Source: Succinivibrio dextrinosolvens (lineage in GTDB: Bacteria > Pseudomonadota > Gammaproteobacteria > Enterobacterales > Succinivibrionaceae). Taken from it: a stretch of DNA of 64,000 nucleotides. The position numbers were made by a program, and so were the translations under genes. Below, one piece after another: positions 26,109 to 33,265 of the stretch. A model generated the notes under the pieces. The model was not told where the DNA came from and searched no databases. It was given only the letters and a program-made list of their open reading frames with translations. Location of the stretch: positions 580,747 to 644,746 of the forward strand of contig NZ_CP047056.1 in the NCBI RefSeq assembly GCF_011065405.1, in the 5' to 3' direction. The first letter of the stretch is position 1, and each line of letters starts with the position of its first letter.

Positions 26109-27506
26109 ATGACTACAGAAAAAAACTTCGGGGATATTTTTGAGAATATGTTAAATCATCCTACTTTTGACCTTTACGAGAAATTTAGACCTTGTATTTC
26201 TATGCTTATGAATGATGAAAGAGCTAACGCCAAAGAAAATCATCAAAAGTTAATGGCGATAAAACAGTTCCTTTCTGAGTATGAGATAAATGCAACGGTT
26301 AAATCTTATACAAGAGGCCCTGTTTTAACCCGTTTTGCACTGACCTTTGAAGGCTCACCACAAATAGGTTTAATACAGGTTAATATTGATAAACTTGAGA
26401 AGAAGCTTAAAGGCTGCAGATTCAGTTCTCGCTACGTTTGTAAAGGCAAATTTGAAGGTGGCCGTGAATATTTCCTTGATGTTCCAAATCAGCATCGAGA
26501 GATAGTTAGACTTGAAAATGTAATTCGAACATCGGAGTATTCTAACTCAAAAGCTATACTTCCGATGTGTCTGGGAGTAAATGCAGCAGGTGCTCCTGTG
26601 GTCGCGGATTTAGCTTCAGCGCCCCATATTCTTATTGGCGGTTATTGCTTTAATGTTATACATTCAATGCTTGTCTCTATGCTGTTAAAAAAATCTCCAG
26701 ATGAGCTCAGACTCGTTTTAGCAGATTCAAAAGGATTCTCTTTCTCTGAATATGAGTGCTTACCTCATCTTCTGACTCCGGTAGTCAGAGACCGTGAGGA
26801 ATTGTTAAAAGTTCTTGCATGGCTAAAAGCTGAACAGGAAAGAAGATACAGAATTTTTTCTCTGCTGGAAAAACCAGGAATTGAGGATCTCAACGAGTTT
26901 ATTGTTTCAGAGAAAGATCTTGGCAGAAAGATATACTTACCTAATTCAGAAAGCGAAGATATAACTGATGAAATAGAGCCTCTACCCTACATAGCAGTGA
27001 TCATTGACGATTATTCCTTTTTCAGAAAAGGTCACCTTGGCGATATAAGCGATAGAATGTTCTTCAGAAAGATTTCTGATCTGGCGCAAAAAGGAAAAGG
27101 CTCAGGGATACATATTATTCTCTCAACCAGTGATTTTAGTGATGAAAACCTGAATCAGGATATTCTGCTCAATATGCCATCAAGGATGGTCTTTAAAGTT
27201 GATAACTCAGCACAGTCCCGAATGATTATTGATGAAAACGGTGCAGAATCTCTTATGGGATATGGGGACATGATTCTGAGATATCAGAAGCTTAATGACT
27301 TCGAACCATTCCGAGTTCATGGAGCATATGTTGACACGGATGATATTCACTATATTGTCGAATCCTGGATTCAGAAAGCAGGTGAACCCAAGTTTGTTAT
27401 AACATCAGATGCGGCAGACAGGATTTATGCTCAGGCAGATAAGATTCTTGAAAAGTTGAGTAAGAAAGAAAAGAAGCAGTTATTTGACACAGGGACCAGC
27501 AACTAA
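26109..27506 (+). CDS. FtsK/SpoIIIE-like protein that lacks the P-loop
   Basis: The 465-residue product follows the alpha-beta part of FtsK: YTRGPVLTRFALTF (the GP.VTR.E-like segment), then APHILIGG, ADSKGF, a SEYECLPHLLTPVV segment, AEQERRY, and a VDNSAQSRMIIDENGAESLMGYGDM segment. In active FtsK the PHLLxAG is followed by xTGSGKS. Here the sequence runs GGYCFNVIHSML, about five residues shorter, so the P-loop is gone. Walker B is IIDDYS instead of DE. Nucleotide hydrolysis is therefore unlikely, while the ring-forming fold looks kept. There is no membrane domain or gamma domain. It is flanked by two phosphoesterases. Confidence 0.75.
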   Translation: MTTEKNFGDIFENMLNHPTFDLYEKFRPCISMLMNDERANAKENHQKLMAIKQFLSEYEINATVKSYTRGPVLTRFALTFEGSPQIGLIQVNIDKLEKKLKGCRFSSRYVCKGKFEGGREYFLDVPNQHREIVRLENVIRTSEYSNSKAILPMCLGVNAAGAPVVADLASAPHILIGGYCFNVIHSMLVSMLLKKSPDELRLVLADSKGFSFSEYECLPHLLTPVVRDREELLKVLAWLKAEQERRYRIFSLLEKPGIEDLNEFIVSEKDLGRKIYLPNSESEDITDEIEPLPYIAVIIDDYSFFRKGHLGDISDRMFFRKISDLAQKGKGSGIHIILSTSDFSDENLNQDILLNMPSRMVFKVDNSAQSRMIIDENGAESLMGYGDMILRYQKLNDFEPFRVHGAYVDTDDIHYIVESWIQKAGEPKFVITSDAADRIYAQADKILEKLSKKEKKQLFDTGTSN

Positions 27507-27516
27507 GGAGCATAAT

Positions 27517-28218
27517 ATGATCCTCTATGGAGATTTGCACGGCAACTGCAATGGCGCACTTGATCTGATAACACCGGATGCACTTGTGAAAAAGTATGGA
27601 GAGGCTGTTCTCAAACAGAAATATCTTGTTATTCTGGGGGATGGCGGCTTTCTTTGGAAAAACAGCCCCTACTGTGCCCGTGGAGGAGAACTTCTCAAGG
27701 CTTTTGATGCCATGCCCTGGAAAACGATCTGTGTTGCTGGTAACCATAAGAACTTTGAAGATATCTACGACGAAGACAACCTTACAACTGTAGACGGGCA
27801 GCCTTTCTATCAGATATCAGACAAGGTTTTCTATTTTAAACGCTACGGCAGCTATACTCTTGAGAACAAGAAACTGCTGGTATTAGGTGGTGCAGCATCT
27901 ATTGACAGGGCTATGCGACAGGAAGGCGTAAGCTGGTTTCCTGAGGAATGCCTTAGTCCTGACGAGCAGAGGGATATAGTTAAGAATCTTTGTGGCAGTT
28001 ATGATGCCGTGCTGGCTCATACCCTGCCTCAGAGTATTGCCAGGATTCATCTGAATGGCTCTCCCCTGTTCCATGATGACAACAGTATCTTTTTTGAAAA
28101 GCTTCAGCAGATAATTTCATTTAACTATTGGTTCTACGGACATTTCCATAATAATGATGAAATAATCACCGGAACAAGAAAATACGAAGTCCTATATTTC
28201 AACACGATTTTATATTAA
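27517..28218 (+). CDS. Calcineurin-like metallophosphoesterase
   Basis: The product has 233 residues from the ATG at 27517, which has a strong AAGGAG six bases upstream. Metal-binding motifs are LYGDLHGN, ILGDGGFLW, VAGNHKNF, LAHTLP and YGHFHNND. It is not closely similar to the two other metallophosphoesterases in the window. It follows the FtsK-like gene by 10 bases and is the last gene of the operon starting at 21392. The next gene is convergent. Confidence 0.8.
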   Translation: MILYGDLHGNCNGALDLITPDALVKKYGEAVLKQKYLVILGDGGFLWKNSPYCARGGELLKAFDAMPWKTICVAGNHKNFEDIYDEDNLTTVDGQPFYQISDKVFYFKRYGSYTLENKKLLVLGGAASIDRAMRQEGVSWFPEECLSPDEQRDIVKNLCGSYDAVLAHTLPQSIARIHLNGSPLFHDDNSIFFEKLQQIISFNYWFYGHFHNNDEIITGTRKYEVLYFNTILY

Positions 28219-28222
28219 CCAG

Positions 28223-28462
28223 CTAATACCAGGCATATACATAATCCTTGGGAATTTCTTTTTTCGGCAAGATGTGAAATTTTATGCATTTTATGATTTC
28301 TCGTAAATATCCATCGTATACATCAGTTGTATCCGATAGGATTTCATCTGTTTTAAAATTGTATTTCAGAAAGAAGTCCGGTCTTATTAACGATGAATCA
28401 ACAATGTGACAGTCCATAGAAATAATATCACCGTCTAATACAATGTCGTCTAGTTCAAACAT
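28223..28462 (-). CDS. Small protein, paralog of the protein at 8742-8981
   Basis: The 79-residue product shares SMDCHIVD, F.LKYN.KTDEILSDTTD and a terminal YAWY-like end with the protein at 8742-8981. A GAGGAG site precedes its ATG. The stop lies four bases from the end of the convergent phosphoesterase gene. As with its paralog, the neighbour is a phosphoesterase, which hints at a working link. Function is unknown. Confidence 0.6.
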   Translation of the reverse strand: MFELDDIVLDGDIISMDCHIVDSSLIRPDFFLKYNFKTDEILSDTTDVYDGYLREIIKCIKFHILPKKEIPKDYVYAWY

Positions 28463-28693
28463 GTTGTCTCCTCATTTATAACTTAATGCTGAATTTCATC
28501 AGGATGTTTTAATTGTAGACAGCATTTCCCTCATAAAAGCAGAGAGTGTAGATTTAAATCTAATCTGATATCTGTAGTTAGAATTGCTTATATTAAGAAT
28601 TTACATTCTCAGAAATTAAGAGACCTTTTCTTATTACAATTTTGAAAAATACTGCTATAGACTTAGTAATTCCTATTAAAAAAAGGTGAGAGT

Positions 28694-29320
28694 ATGTCTT
28701 TATATGATTATTTGAAAGCTAACTTCAAAGATGACGGTGAACCGATTCTTACCTCCGAACTACCATGTAGTTCAAAAGGTTATTTAAGACAGCAGCTTAA
28801 AGAATTAGTAGATCAGGGGAAGCTTTGGCGGTTCATGCCTGGGATTTATTATTTACCTTATGAATGGAGGGGTACAAAAGGCCCCCTTAAATTTAACCGT
28901 TTGATTTTAAAAAAATACTACAGAAATAAGAATGAGAGTTATGGTTATTCAACAAGGTTTTCCCTATATAATGACTGGCAGTTTAGTACTCAGGTTCCAT
29001 ATGTGCCTCAGATTTGTACTAATAATACTAGTTGTGATCGTTTAGTCACAATTGGAAAATCTAAGTATTTGCTTTATAAGCCTAGAACGATCATTTCTAA
29101 TGAAAATGTTAACGAACTACAGTTTCTTGATCTTATGGAAAACCTCTTCACTATGACAGAGGTTAGAGATGAGGAAATGGATATAAGACTTCAAATCTAC
29201 CTCGAGGAAAATGAAATTGATTTTTGTAGGGTCAAGGAGCTCATTTGCTTTTACCCAGCAAAAAACAAGATAATCCAAAACATGGAAAAGGTCGGATTAC
29301 AGTATCTAATCAATTCCTAA
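28694..29320 (+). CDS. AbiEi-like winged-helix antitoxin/regulator (DUF6088-like)
   Basis: The 208-residue product begins with a winged-helix module: YLRQQLKELVDQGKLWRFMPGIYYLPYEW, the spacing of helix, wing and GxYxxP-like motif of AbiEi-type regulators. These act as the antitoxin and autorepressor of type IV toxin-antitoxin pairs. No AbiEii-type nucleotidyltransferase gene is adjacent, so it is either an orphan or regulates other genes of the island. The start has AAAAAGGTGAG upstream. A strong terminator follows it. Confidence 0.6.
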   Translation: MSLYDYLKANFKDDGEPILTSELPCSSKGYLRQQLKELVDQGKLWRFMPGIYYLPYEWRGTKGPLKFNRLILKKYYRNKNESYGYSTRFSLYNDWQFSTQVPYVPQICTNNTSCDRLVTIGKSKYLLYKPRTIISNENVNELQFLDLMENLFTMTEVRDEEMDIRLQIYLEENEIDFCRVKELICFYPAKNKIIQNMEKVGLQYLINS

Positions 29321-29368
29321 CAAAGCAACCGCCCATACCCCAAAATCTTCTTTCTCTCTTTTAAATCT

Positions 29369-29404
29369 CTTTCGTTACAACAGAAAAAACGAAGGGCTTT
29401 TTTT
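29369..29404 (+). terminator. Intrinsic terminator after the AbiEi-like gene
   Basis: CTTTCGTT and AACGAAGG form an 8-bp stem (one G-U pair) followed by seven T residues. It lies 50 bases after the stop codon and just before the shared promoter at 29413, so the clpP operon is insulated from upstream reading. Confidence 0.7.
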
Positions 29405-29412
29405 AGTTTTTT

Positions 29413-29449
29413 CACTCTCATAAAAAGAGATAGTTCTTATTCATATAAT
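29413..29449 (+). promoter_or_regulatory. Shared compound promoter, copy 6
   Basis: CACTCTCA, TAAAAA, 17 bases, then a perfect TATAAT at 29444-29449. The leader before the clpP GTG is about 113 bases, longer than at the other copies, and contains a short reading frame. Confidence 0.75.
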
Positions 29450-29496
29450 TTCCATAAAAGAGCATTAACGGCGCTGTTAAGAAAGTCATTTACTGT

Positions 29497-29565
29497 ATGG
29501 CAACTCCTGTATATGTCGCATTATTTAAGTTTCTAAGAAAACAATTTGGTGTAATGGAGAATTAA
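29497..29565 (+). CDS. Possible 22-codon leader peptide before clpP
   Basis: ATG at 29497 opens a 22-codon frame (MATPVYVALFKFLRKQFGVM and two more residues) whose TAA lies three bases before the clpP GTG. Its last codons overlap the GGAG that serves clpP. Such an arrangement can couple translation. There is no strong site in front of the small frame, so it may be chance. Confidence 0.25.
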   Translation: MATPVYVALFKFLRKQFGVMEN

Positions 29566-29568
29566 AAA

Positions 29569-30186
29569 GTGTTACCTACTCTTGCATCTGGTTACATACC
29601 TTCTGTGATTGATAAAACCGAGAAGTCAGAACGAGCCTATGACATTTTCTCAAGACTTTTAAAGGACAGAGTAATCTTCCTCTGTGGTGAAGTGAACGAT
29701 GCGGTCAGTGAACTGATTGTTGCACAAATGCTATTCTTAGAAGCTGAAGATCCAAACAAGGATATATTTTTCTATATTAACTCCCCGGGCGGTGTTGTTA
29801 CTTCAGGTTTAGCCATCTATGACACCATGCAGTACATTACTCCGGATGTCTGCACTCTATGTCTGGGACAGTGCTGCTCTATGGGAGCATTTCTGCTGTC
29901 TGGTGGAGCAAAGGGTAAGAGATATGCCCTTGCCAACTCAAGGATCATGATCCACCAGCCATTAGGTGGATTCCAGGGACAGGCAACCGATATTCTTATC
30001 CACGCCCAGGAAACACAGAGACTTAAAAACAAGCTAAACCGTCTTATGTCAGAGCATACAGGCAAACCTCTAAAGACTATTACCCAGAACACCGAACGAG
30101 ATAACTACATGAGTGCTGAAGAAGCCTGTAGCTTTGGAATAGTTGACCATGTTGTATCCTCAAGAAAGGAAATTGTTAAGGAATAG
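29569..30186 (+). CDS. clpP: ClpP-type serine protease subunit, accessory copy
   Basis: The 205-residue product has the ClpP catalytic triad: S104 in [15 protein letters not shown]129 in MIHQPLGG, and D178 in [12 protein letters not shown]. Length and the N-terminal axial-loop region ([22 protein letters not shown]) are normal. The Cys-Cys before the active Ser replaces the common Ala-Ala. Start is GTG with GGAG ten bases upstream. No clpX or tig is adjacent, unlike the housekeeping locus. Its place behind the shared island promoter suggests a specialised ClpP serving this island. Confidence 0.88.
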   Translation: MLPTLASGYIPSVIDKTEKSERAYDIFSRLLKDRVIFLCGEVNDAVSELIVAQMLFLEAEDPNKDIFFYINSPGGVVTSGLAIYDTMQYITPDVCTLCLGQCCSMGAFLLSGGAKGKRYALANSRIMIHQPLGGFQGQATDILIHAQETQRLKNKLNRLMSEHTGKPLKTITQNTERDNYMSAEEACSFGIVDHVVSSRKEIVKE

Positions 30187-30214
30187 TTAATTTTTATTTA
30201 TACAAGAGGAAATT

Positions 30215-30595
30215 ATGTTAGGAATGGAATTTAAGCTGAATAGAGAAAGAATAGCTGAAAAAGAAAGCTATTCATATGAAGTTTATATTTCTACTTTAGA
30301 TAAATTATTTAAAGATTATAATTTTATTATTTATGAAGAAGGCGAGGCTAGAAGGTATCTGGGACAAAATGTATCAGAAGATTTTGTAAATCTAACAATA
30401 ATATATGCACGTTTAATGAAAACAAAATGGTTTATTCAAAATTTAAATTACTGGTATCTTTTAAATAGCGAAGATAAGCAGGATCCTTATGACTTCGATT
30501 ATGAAGACTATATACCAAGATTAGCTAAATGTAATAGATTATTCTGGTTAGATCCACAAAATATTAAACCTAAAGAAGGAATAACAGCCATCTAG
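30215..30595 (+). CDS. Hypothetical protein in the clpP operon
   Basis: The 126-residue product starts with an AGAGGAAATT ribosome-binding region. It is rich in Tyr, Asp and Glu (YLLNSEDKQDPYDFDYEDYIPRL) and appears mainly helical. No family is recognised. It sits 28 bases after clpP and 20 before the TatD-type gene. A small acidic partner directly after clpP could be an adaptor, but nothing in the sequence proves this. Confidence 0.55.
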   Translation: MLGMEFKLNRERIAEKESYSYEVYISTLDKLFKDYNFIIYEEGEARRYLGQNVSEDFVNLTIIYARLMKTKWFIQNLNYWYLLNSEDKQDPYDFDYEDYIPRLAKCNRLFWLDPQNIKPKEGITAI

Positions 30596-30615
30596 AATTA
30601 AAAATGGAGAGAGCT

Positions 30616-31488
30616 ATGACTTTTCTTGTGGATTCACACTGTCATCTTGCAAGACTTTCATTAGAAGGTAAAGCTGCAGCAAATATCGACGAAATTGTTG
30701 AAAGAGCAAGGCGTTGTGGTGTAAGTCATTTCTTATCTATTGCCTGCACAACAAAGGATTTCGAACAAAACCGTCTAATTGCTGACAGTTATAACAACAT
30801 TTATTTAGGCTGTGGTATTCATCCTTTAGACGTAAGGCATGAGCCAGATTGGAAGGATGCTGATTTAAGGAATAATCTTTTATCATCTGACAAGGTTATC
30901 GCTGTTGGGGAAACCGGACTTGATTATCATTATTCTCCAGAGACTAAAGACCTTCAGATTGCATCTTTTGTAAGACATGTTGGTATTGCAAAAGATGTTA
31001 AAAAGCCACTGATTATTCATGCAAGAGAAGCTAAAGATGATACCCTAGCTGTATTAAGAACAGAGAACGCCTGTGATGTTGGAGGTGTAATCCACTGTTT
31101 TACAGATACTCTTGAAATGGCAAGAGCGTGTCTTGATTTAGGGTTTTATATTTCCTTTACCGGTATAGCAACATTCAAATCAAGTGAGAATATAAGAGAA
31201 GTCATACAGTTTGTTCCCTTGGACAGAATGATGGTGGAGACAGACTGTCCTTATCTTGCGCCTATCCCTGTAAGAGGTGAAGAGAATGAACCTGCATTTG
31301 TTCGCTATACGTTAAGAAAAATCGCAGAATTAAAGAACGTTACTGAAATGGAACTTGCAAGAATTACTTCCGAGAATTTTGAAAAACTCTATGGCGTTAA
31401 TCTGTCTGAATCTGCTACAAAAGCAATGGGCATAGAAATTTCTGATTATAAGATTGATAAGATTATGGATACAGAATTCTGTAACTAA
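30616..31488 (+). CDS. TatD-family metal-dependent hydrolase/DNase
   Basis: The product has 290 residues from the ATG at 30616. It shows the amidohydrolase-type TIM-barrel metal ligands of TatD proteins in order: VDSHCHL, CGIHPLDV, VGETGLDYHYS, IIHAREA, GVIHCFTDT, and VETDCPYLAPIPVRG. TatD enzymes are cytoplasmic 3'-5' exonucleases or D-aminoacyl-type hydrolases. The best start has GGAGAG upstream. It is in an operon with clpP and a HipA-like kinase gene, an unusual setting for this housekeeping-type family. Confidence 0.85.
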   Translation: MTFLVDSHCHLARLSLEGKAAANIDEIVERARRCGVSHFLSIACTTKDFEQNRLIADSYNNIYLGCGIHPLDVRHEPDWKDADLRNNLLSSDKVIAVGETGLDYHYSPETKDLQIASFVRHVGIAKDVKKPLIIHAREAKDDTLAVLRTENACDVGGVIHCFTDTLEMARACLDLGFYISFTGIATFKSSENIREVIQFVPLDRMMVETDCPYLAPIPVRGEENEPAFVRYTLRKIAELKNVTEMELARITSENFEKLYGVNLSESATKAMGIEISDYKIDKIMDTEFCN

Positions 31489-31538
31489 AATGAATAATGC
31501 AGACTGTTTATCTTAAAGTCATAATAAAAAGGTATTCT

Positions 31539-32834
31539 ATGACTCAAAAAAGATTAGTTTTAATGCATAATGAAACTGAATTGCTTGTCTTTAACTACAA
31601 TACAGAGTCTAGATCCTTTTCTTTTAAATCATGCGATTTTAATCTCAAGAATTTCAATTTTCTCCCTACTCATTTTCGTAGAATCTTTGATTTATGTGAA
31701 AAAAGCGGTATAAATGCTCAGCAGATCTTTTCCGAGGCGATGGCACGATTTCTAAAATTTCGTGTAATTTCCTTACAGAGAGAATATTCACGCAAGGTCA
31801 TGGAGTACCTAAAAGTCCGTGGTACTGATGACTTTGGTTCAATGTTTGACCGGCTGTATTTTGTTAGCTTAAATGATGTGTTGTGGGTTAAAAGCTACAA
31901 TTCACCAGTTAAGTATGCAGATATAAATCCATACAGTAATCCTTTAGACCCTGCTATAGCGTCTCTTGTGCTGACAGGAAATGCCGACTGTTTTAAATCT
32001 GCGCAACAATCTGCATTCTCCTACTTTGCAATAGATCTTTCTGCTTCAGGGACTCAGAATAAGGTCTGGTTTAAAGATAATGGGACCATAATGCTTTATA
32101 AAACAGATGAATGGGCCGATCTAAGTTCTCCAGACTGCACCTATGTTAATAATCAGGTTTATGCAGAATATTTTGCCTACCAGATTGCATCTTTTCTCGG
32201 CATTAACTCAGTGAAGCACGATCTGGAAGTATTGAACTATCAAGGGAAAAAGCTTGTATGTTCCAAATGTCCTTTAATAAACGGTATTGATTGCAGTCTT
32301 GTGACAATGACTCAGGCCCTCGATGAGCTTGATTATATTGATCAAGATTTAAAAACATCTCTTCAGAAACAGTGTGACTATGCTACCGCAGTAGATGAAA
32401 AAGCATTATCTTTTTTGGGCAGAAAACAGTTTGCAGATCAATCTGTTCTGGATATGCTGCTCCTTAATCCTGACAGGCATAAGGACAACTATTCGCTTTT
32501 AAAAGATAATAAGACGTTGGAATATAGGCATCTATCAATGTGTTACGACAATGGCCTGACACTTTTTGCTTTATCCCATGAATATGAAATGGAATCTTTG
32601 GTTGATGGGGCTATGAATGGAACATTTATTTCCGGTAATGGTGTAAATGTCCGCTCAAGGTTTCTGACACTATGCGATGAATCATACCTAGAATTGTTGA
32701 ACAAGTTTCGGGACTTCGAGTTCAGCAATTTCTCACTTGCCCATTTTAATGAAGAACACCTTATAAAGATTACACGTTGTATTCGTAAGAATGCGCAGAA
32801 TATGATTGAGTTGCTGGAACAGACTCATCTATAA
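31539..32834 (+). CDS. HipA-like kinase-fold protein
   Basis: The product has 431 residues from the ATG at 31539, preceded by AAAAGG; the upstream ATG at 31497 has no site. The C-terminal half contains MLLLNPDRHKDNYSLL and, 20 residues on, MCYDNGLTLF. This DRHxxN...D pair is the catalytic and metal-binding signature of HipA and PI-kinase-like folds. The N-terminal half (LPTHFRRIFDLCEKSGINAQQ) does not resemble the HipA N-subdomain. No HipB-like repressor is next to it. It ends the clpP operon. Target and toxicity are unknown. Confidence 0.6.
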   Translation: MTQKRLVLMHNETELLVFNYNTESRSFSFKSCDFNLKNFNFLPTHFRRIFDLCEKSGINAQQIFSEAMARFLKFRVISLQREYSRKVMEYLKVRGTDDFGSMFDRLYFVSLNDVLWVKSYNSPVKYADINPYSNPLDPAIASLVLTGNADCFKSAQQSAFSYFAIDLSASGTQNKVWFKDNGTIMLYKTDEWADLSSPDCTYVNNQVYAEYFAYQIASFLGINSVKHDLEVLNYQGKKLVCSKCPLINGIDCSLVTMTQALDELDYIDQDLKTSLQKQCDYATAVDEKALSFLGRKQFADQSVLDMLLLNPDRHKDNYSLLKDNKTLEYRHLSMCYDNGLTLFALSHEYEMESLVDGAMNGTFISGNGVNVRSRFLTLCDESYLELLNKFRDFEFSNFSLAHFNEEHLIKITRCIRKNAQNMIELLEQTHL

Positions 32835-32854
32835 ATGCGGTATAAGACCGCATT
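32834..32854 (+). terminator. Hairpin at the end of the clpP operon
   Basis: AATGCGGT and ACCGCATT form an 8-bp stem around five bases, beginning at the stop codon of the HipA-like gene. The tail is AAATAACAG rather than a U-run. Confidence 0.55.
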
Positions 32855-32876
32855 AAATAACAGTTCTATAACACTA

Positions 32877-33086
32877 TTACATACCAAGAAATTCATTACT
32901 CAGTAACTGTAAATATGAGGTCAGCTCCTTATCTGCTTTGGCACAATTAGCTTCGTTACTGTAATCAACTGACTTAATCAGAAAAATAGCGAATGATATT
33001 CCTTTATCCAAAGCGAACAGAGACGTTAGCCGTTGGAGTGTCAAGCGATCTTTACTGTATGTTGCAGGTGGAAGAACTGTGTTTAA
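32877..33086 (-). pseudogene. Unidentified coding remnant
   Basis: A minus-strand frame of 69 codons without an ATG reads LPPATYSKDRLTLQRLTSLF and ends in LLSNEFLGM and TAA. The composition is protein-like, with balanced charge and regular hydrophobic spacing. No family is recognised. It is probably the 3' end of a gene whose front was removed when the fic region arrived. It explains the gap between the HipA-like and Fic genes. Confidence 0.35.
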
Positions 33087-33142
33087 CTACTGAAAGATAG
33101 TGCGATCTAAATAGACCTCATAACTTGGTCTGAGGACGAATT

Positions 33143-33246
33143 TTCCCTTAATTATATTTCTATTCCCTTAATTTTTTTATTAAATTAAGGTTATAATCCC
33201 TTAAATATTTTGCTATTCCCTTATTTATAGCTAAAATATAAGGGAA
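33143..33246. promoter_or_regulatory. Repeated operator-like sites before the fic gene
   Basis: ATTCCCTTA or TCCCTTA occurs at about 33143, 33163, 33196 and 33216, and its inverse TTAAGG or TAAGGGAA at about 33185 and 33239. Several sites are 20 bases apart, about two helical turns. The Fic protein has a C-terminal winged helix, so autoregulation through these sites is a natural inference. Confidence 0.5.
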
Positions 33247-33265
33247 AGATTTATGGATTAAGGTT

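Noticed and set aside
28526-28562. Seventh copy of the shared promoter (CCCTCATAAAAG) before the AbiEi-like gene
   Set aside because: The box is degenerate and no acceptable -10 lies 17 bases downstream. It may be a decayed copy but is not counted.
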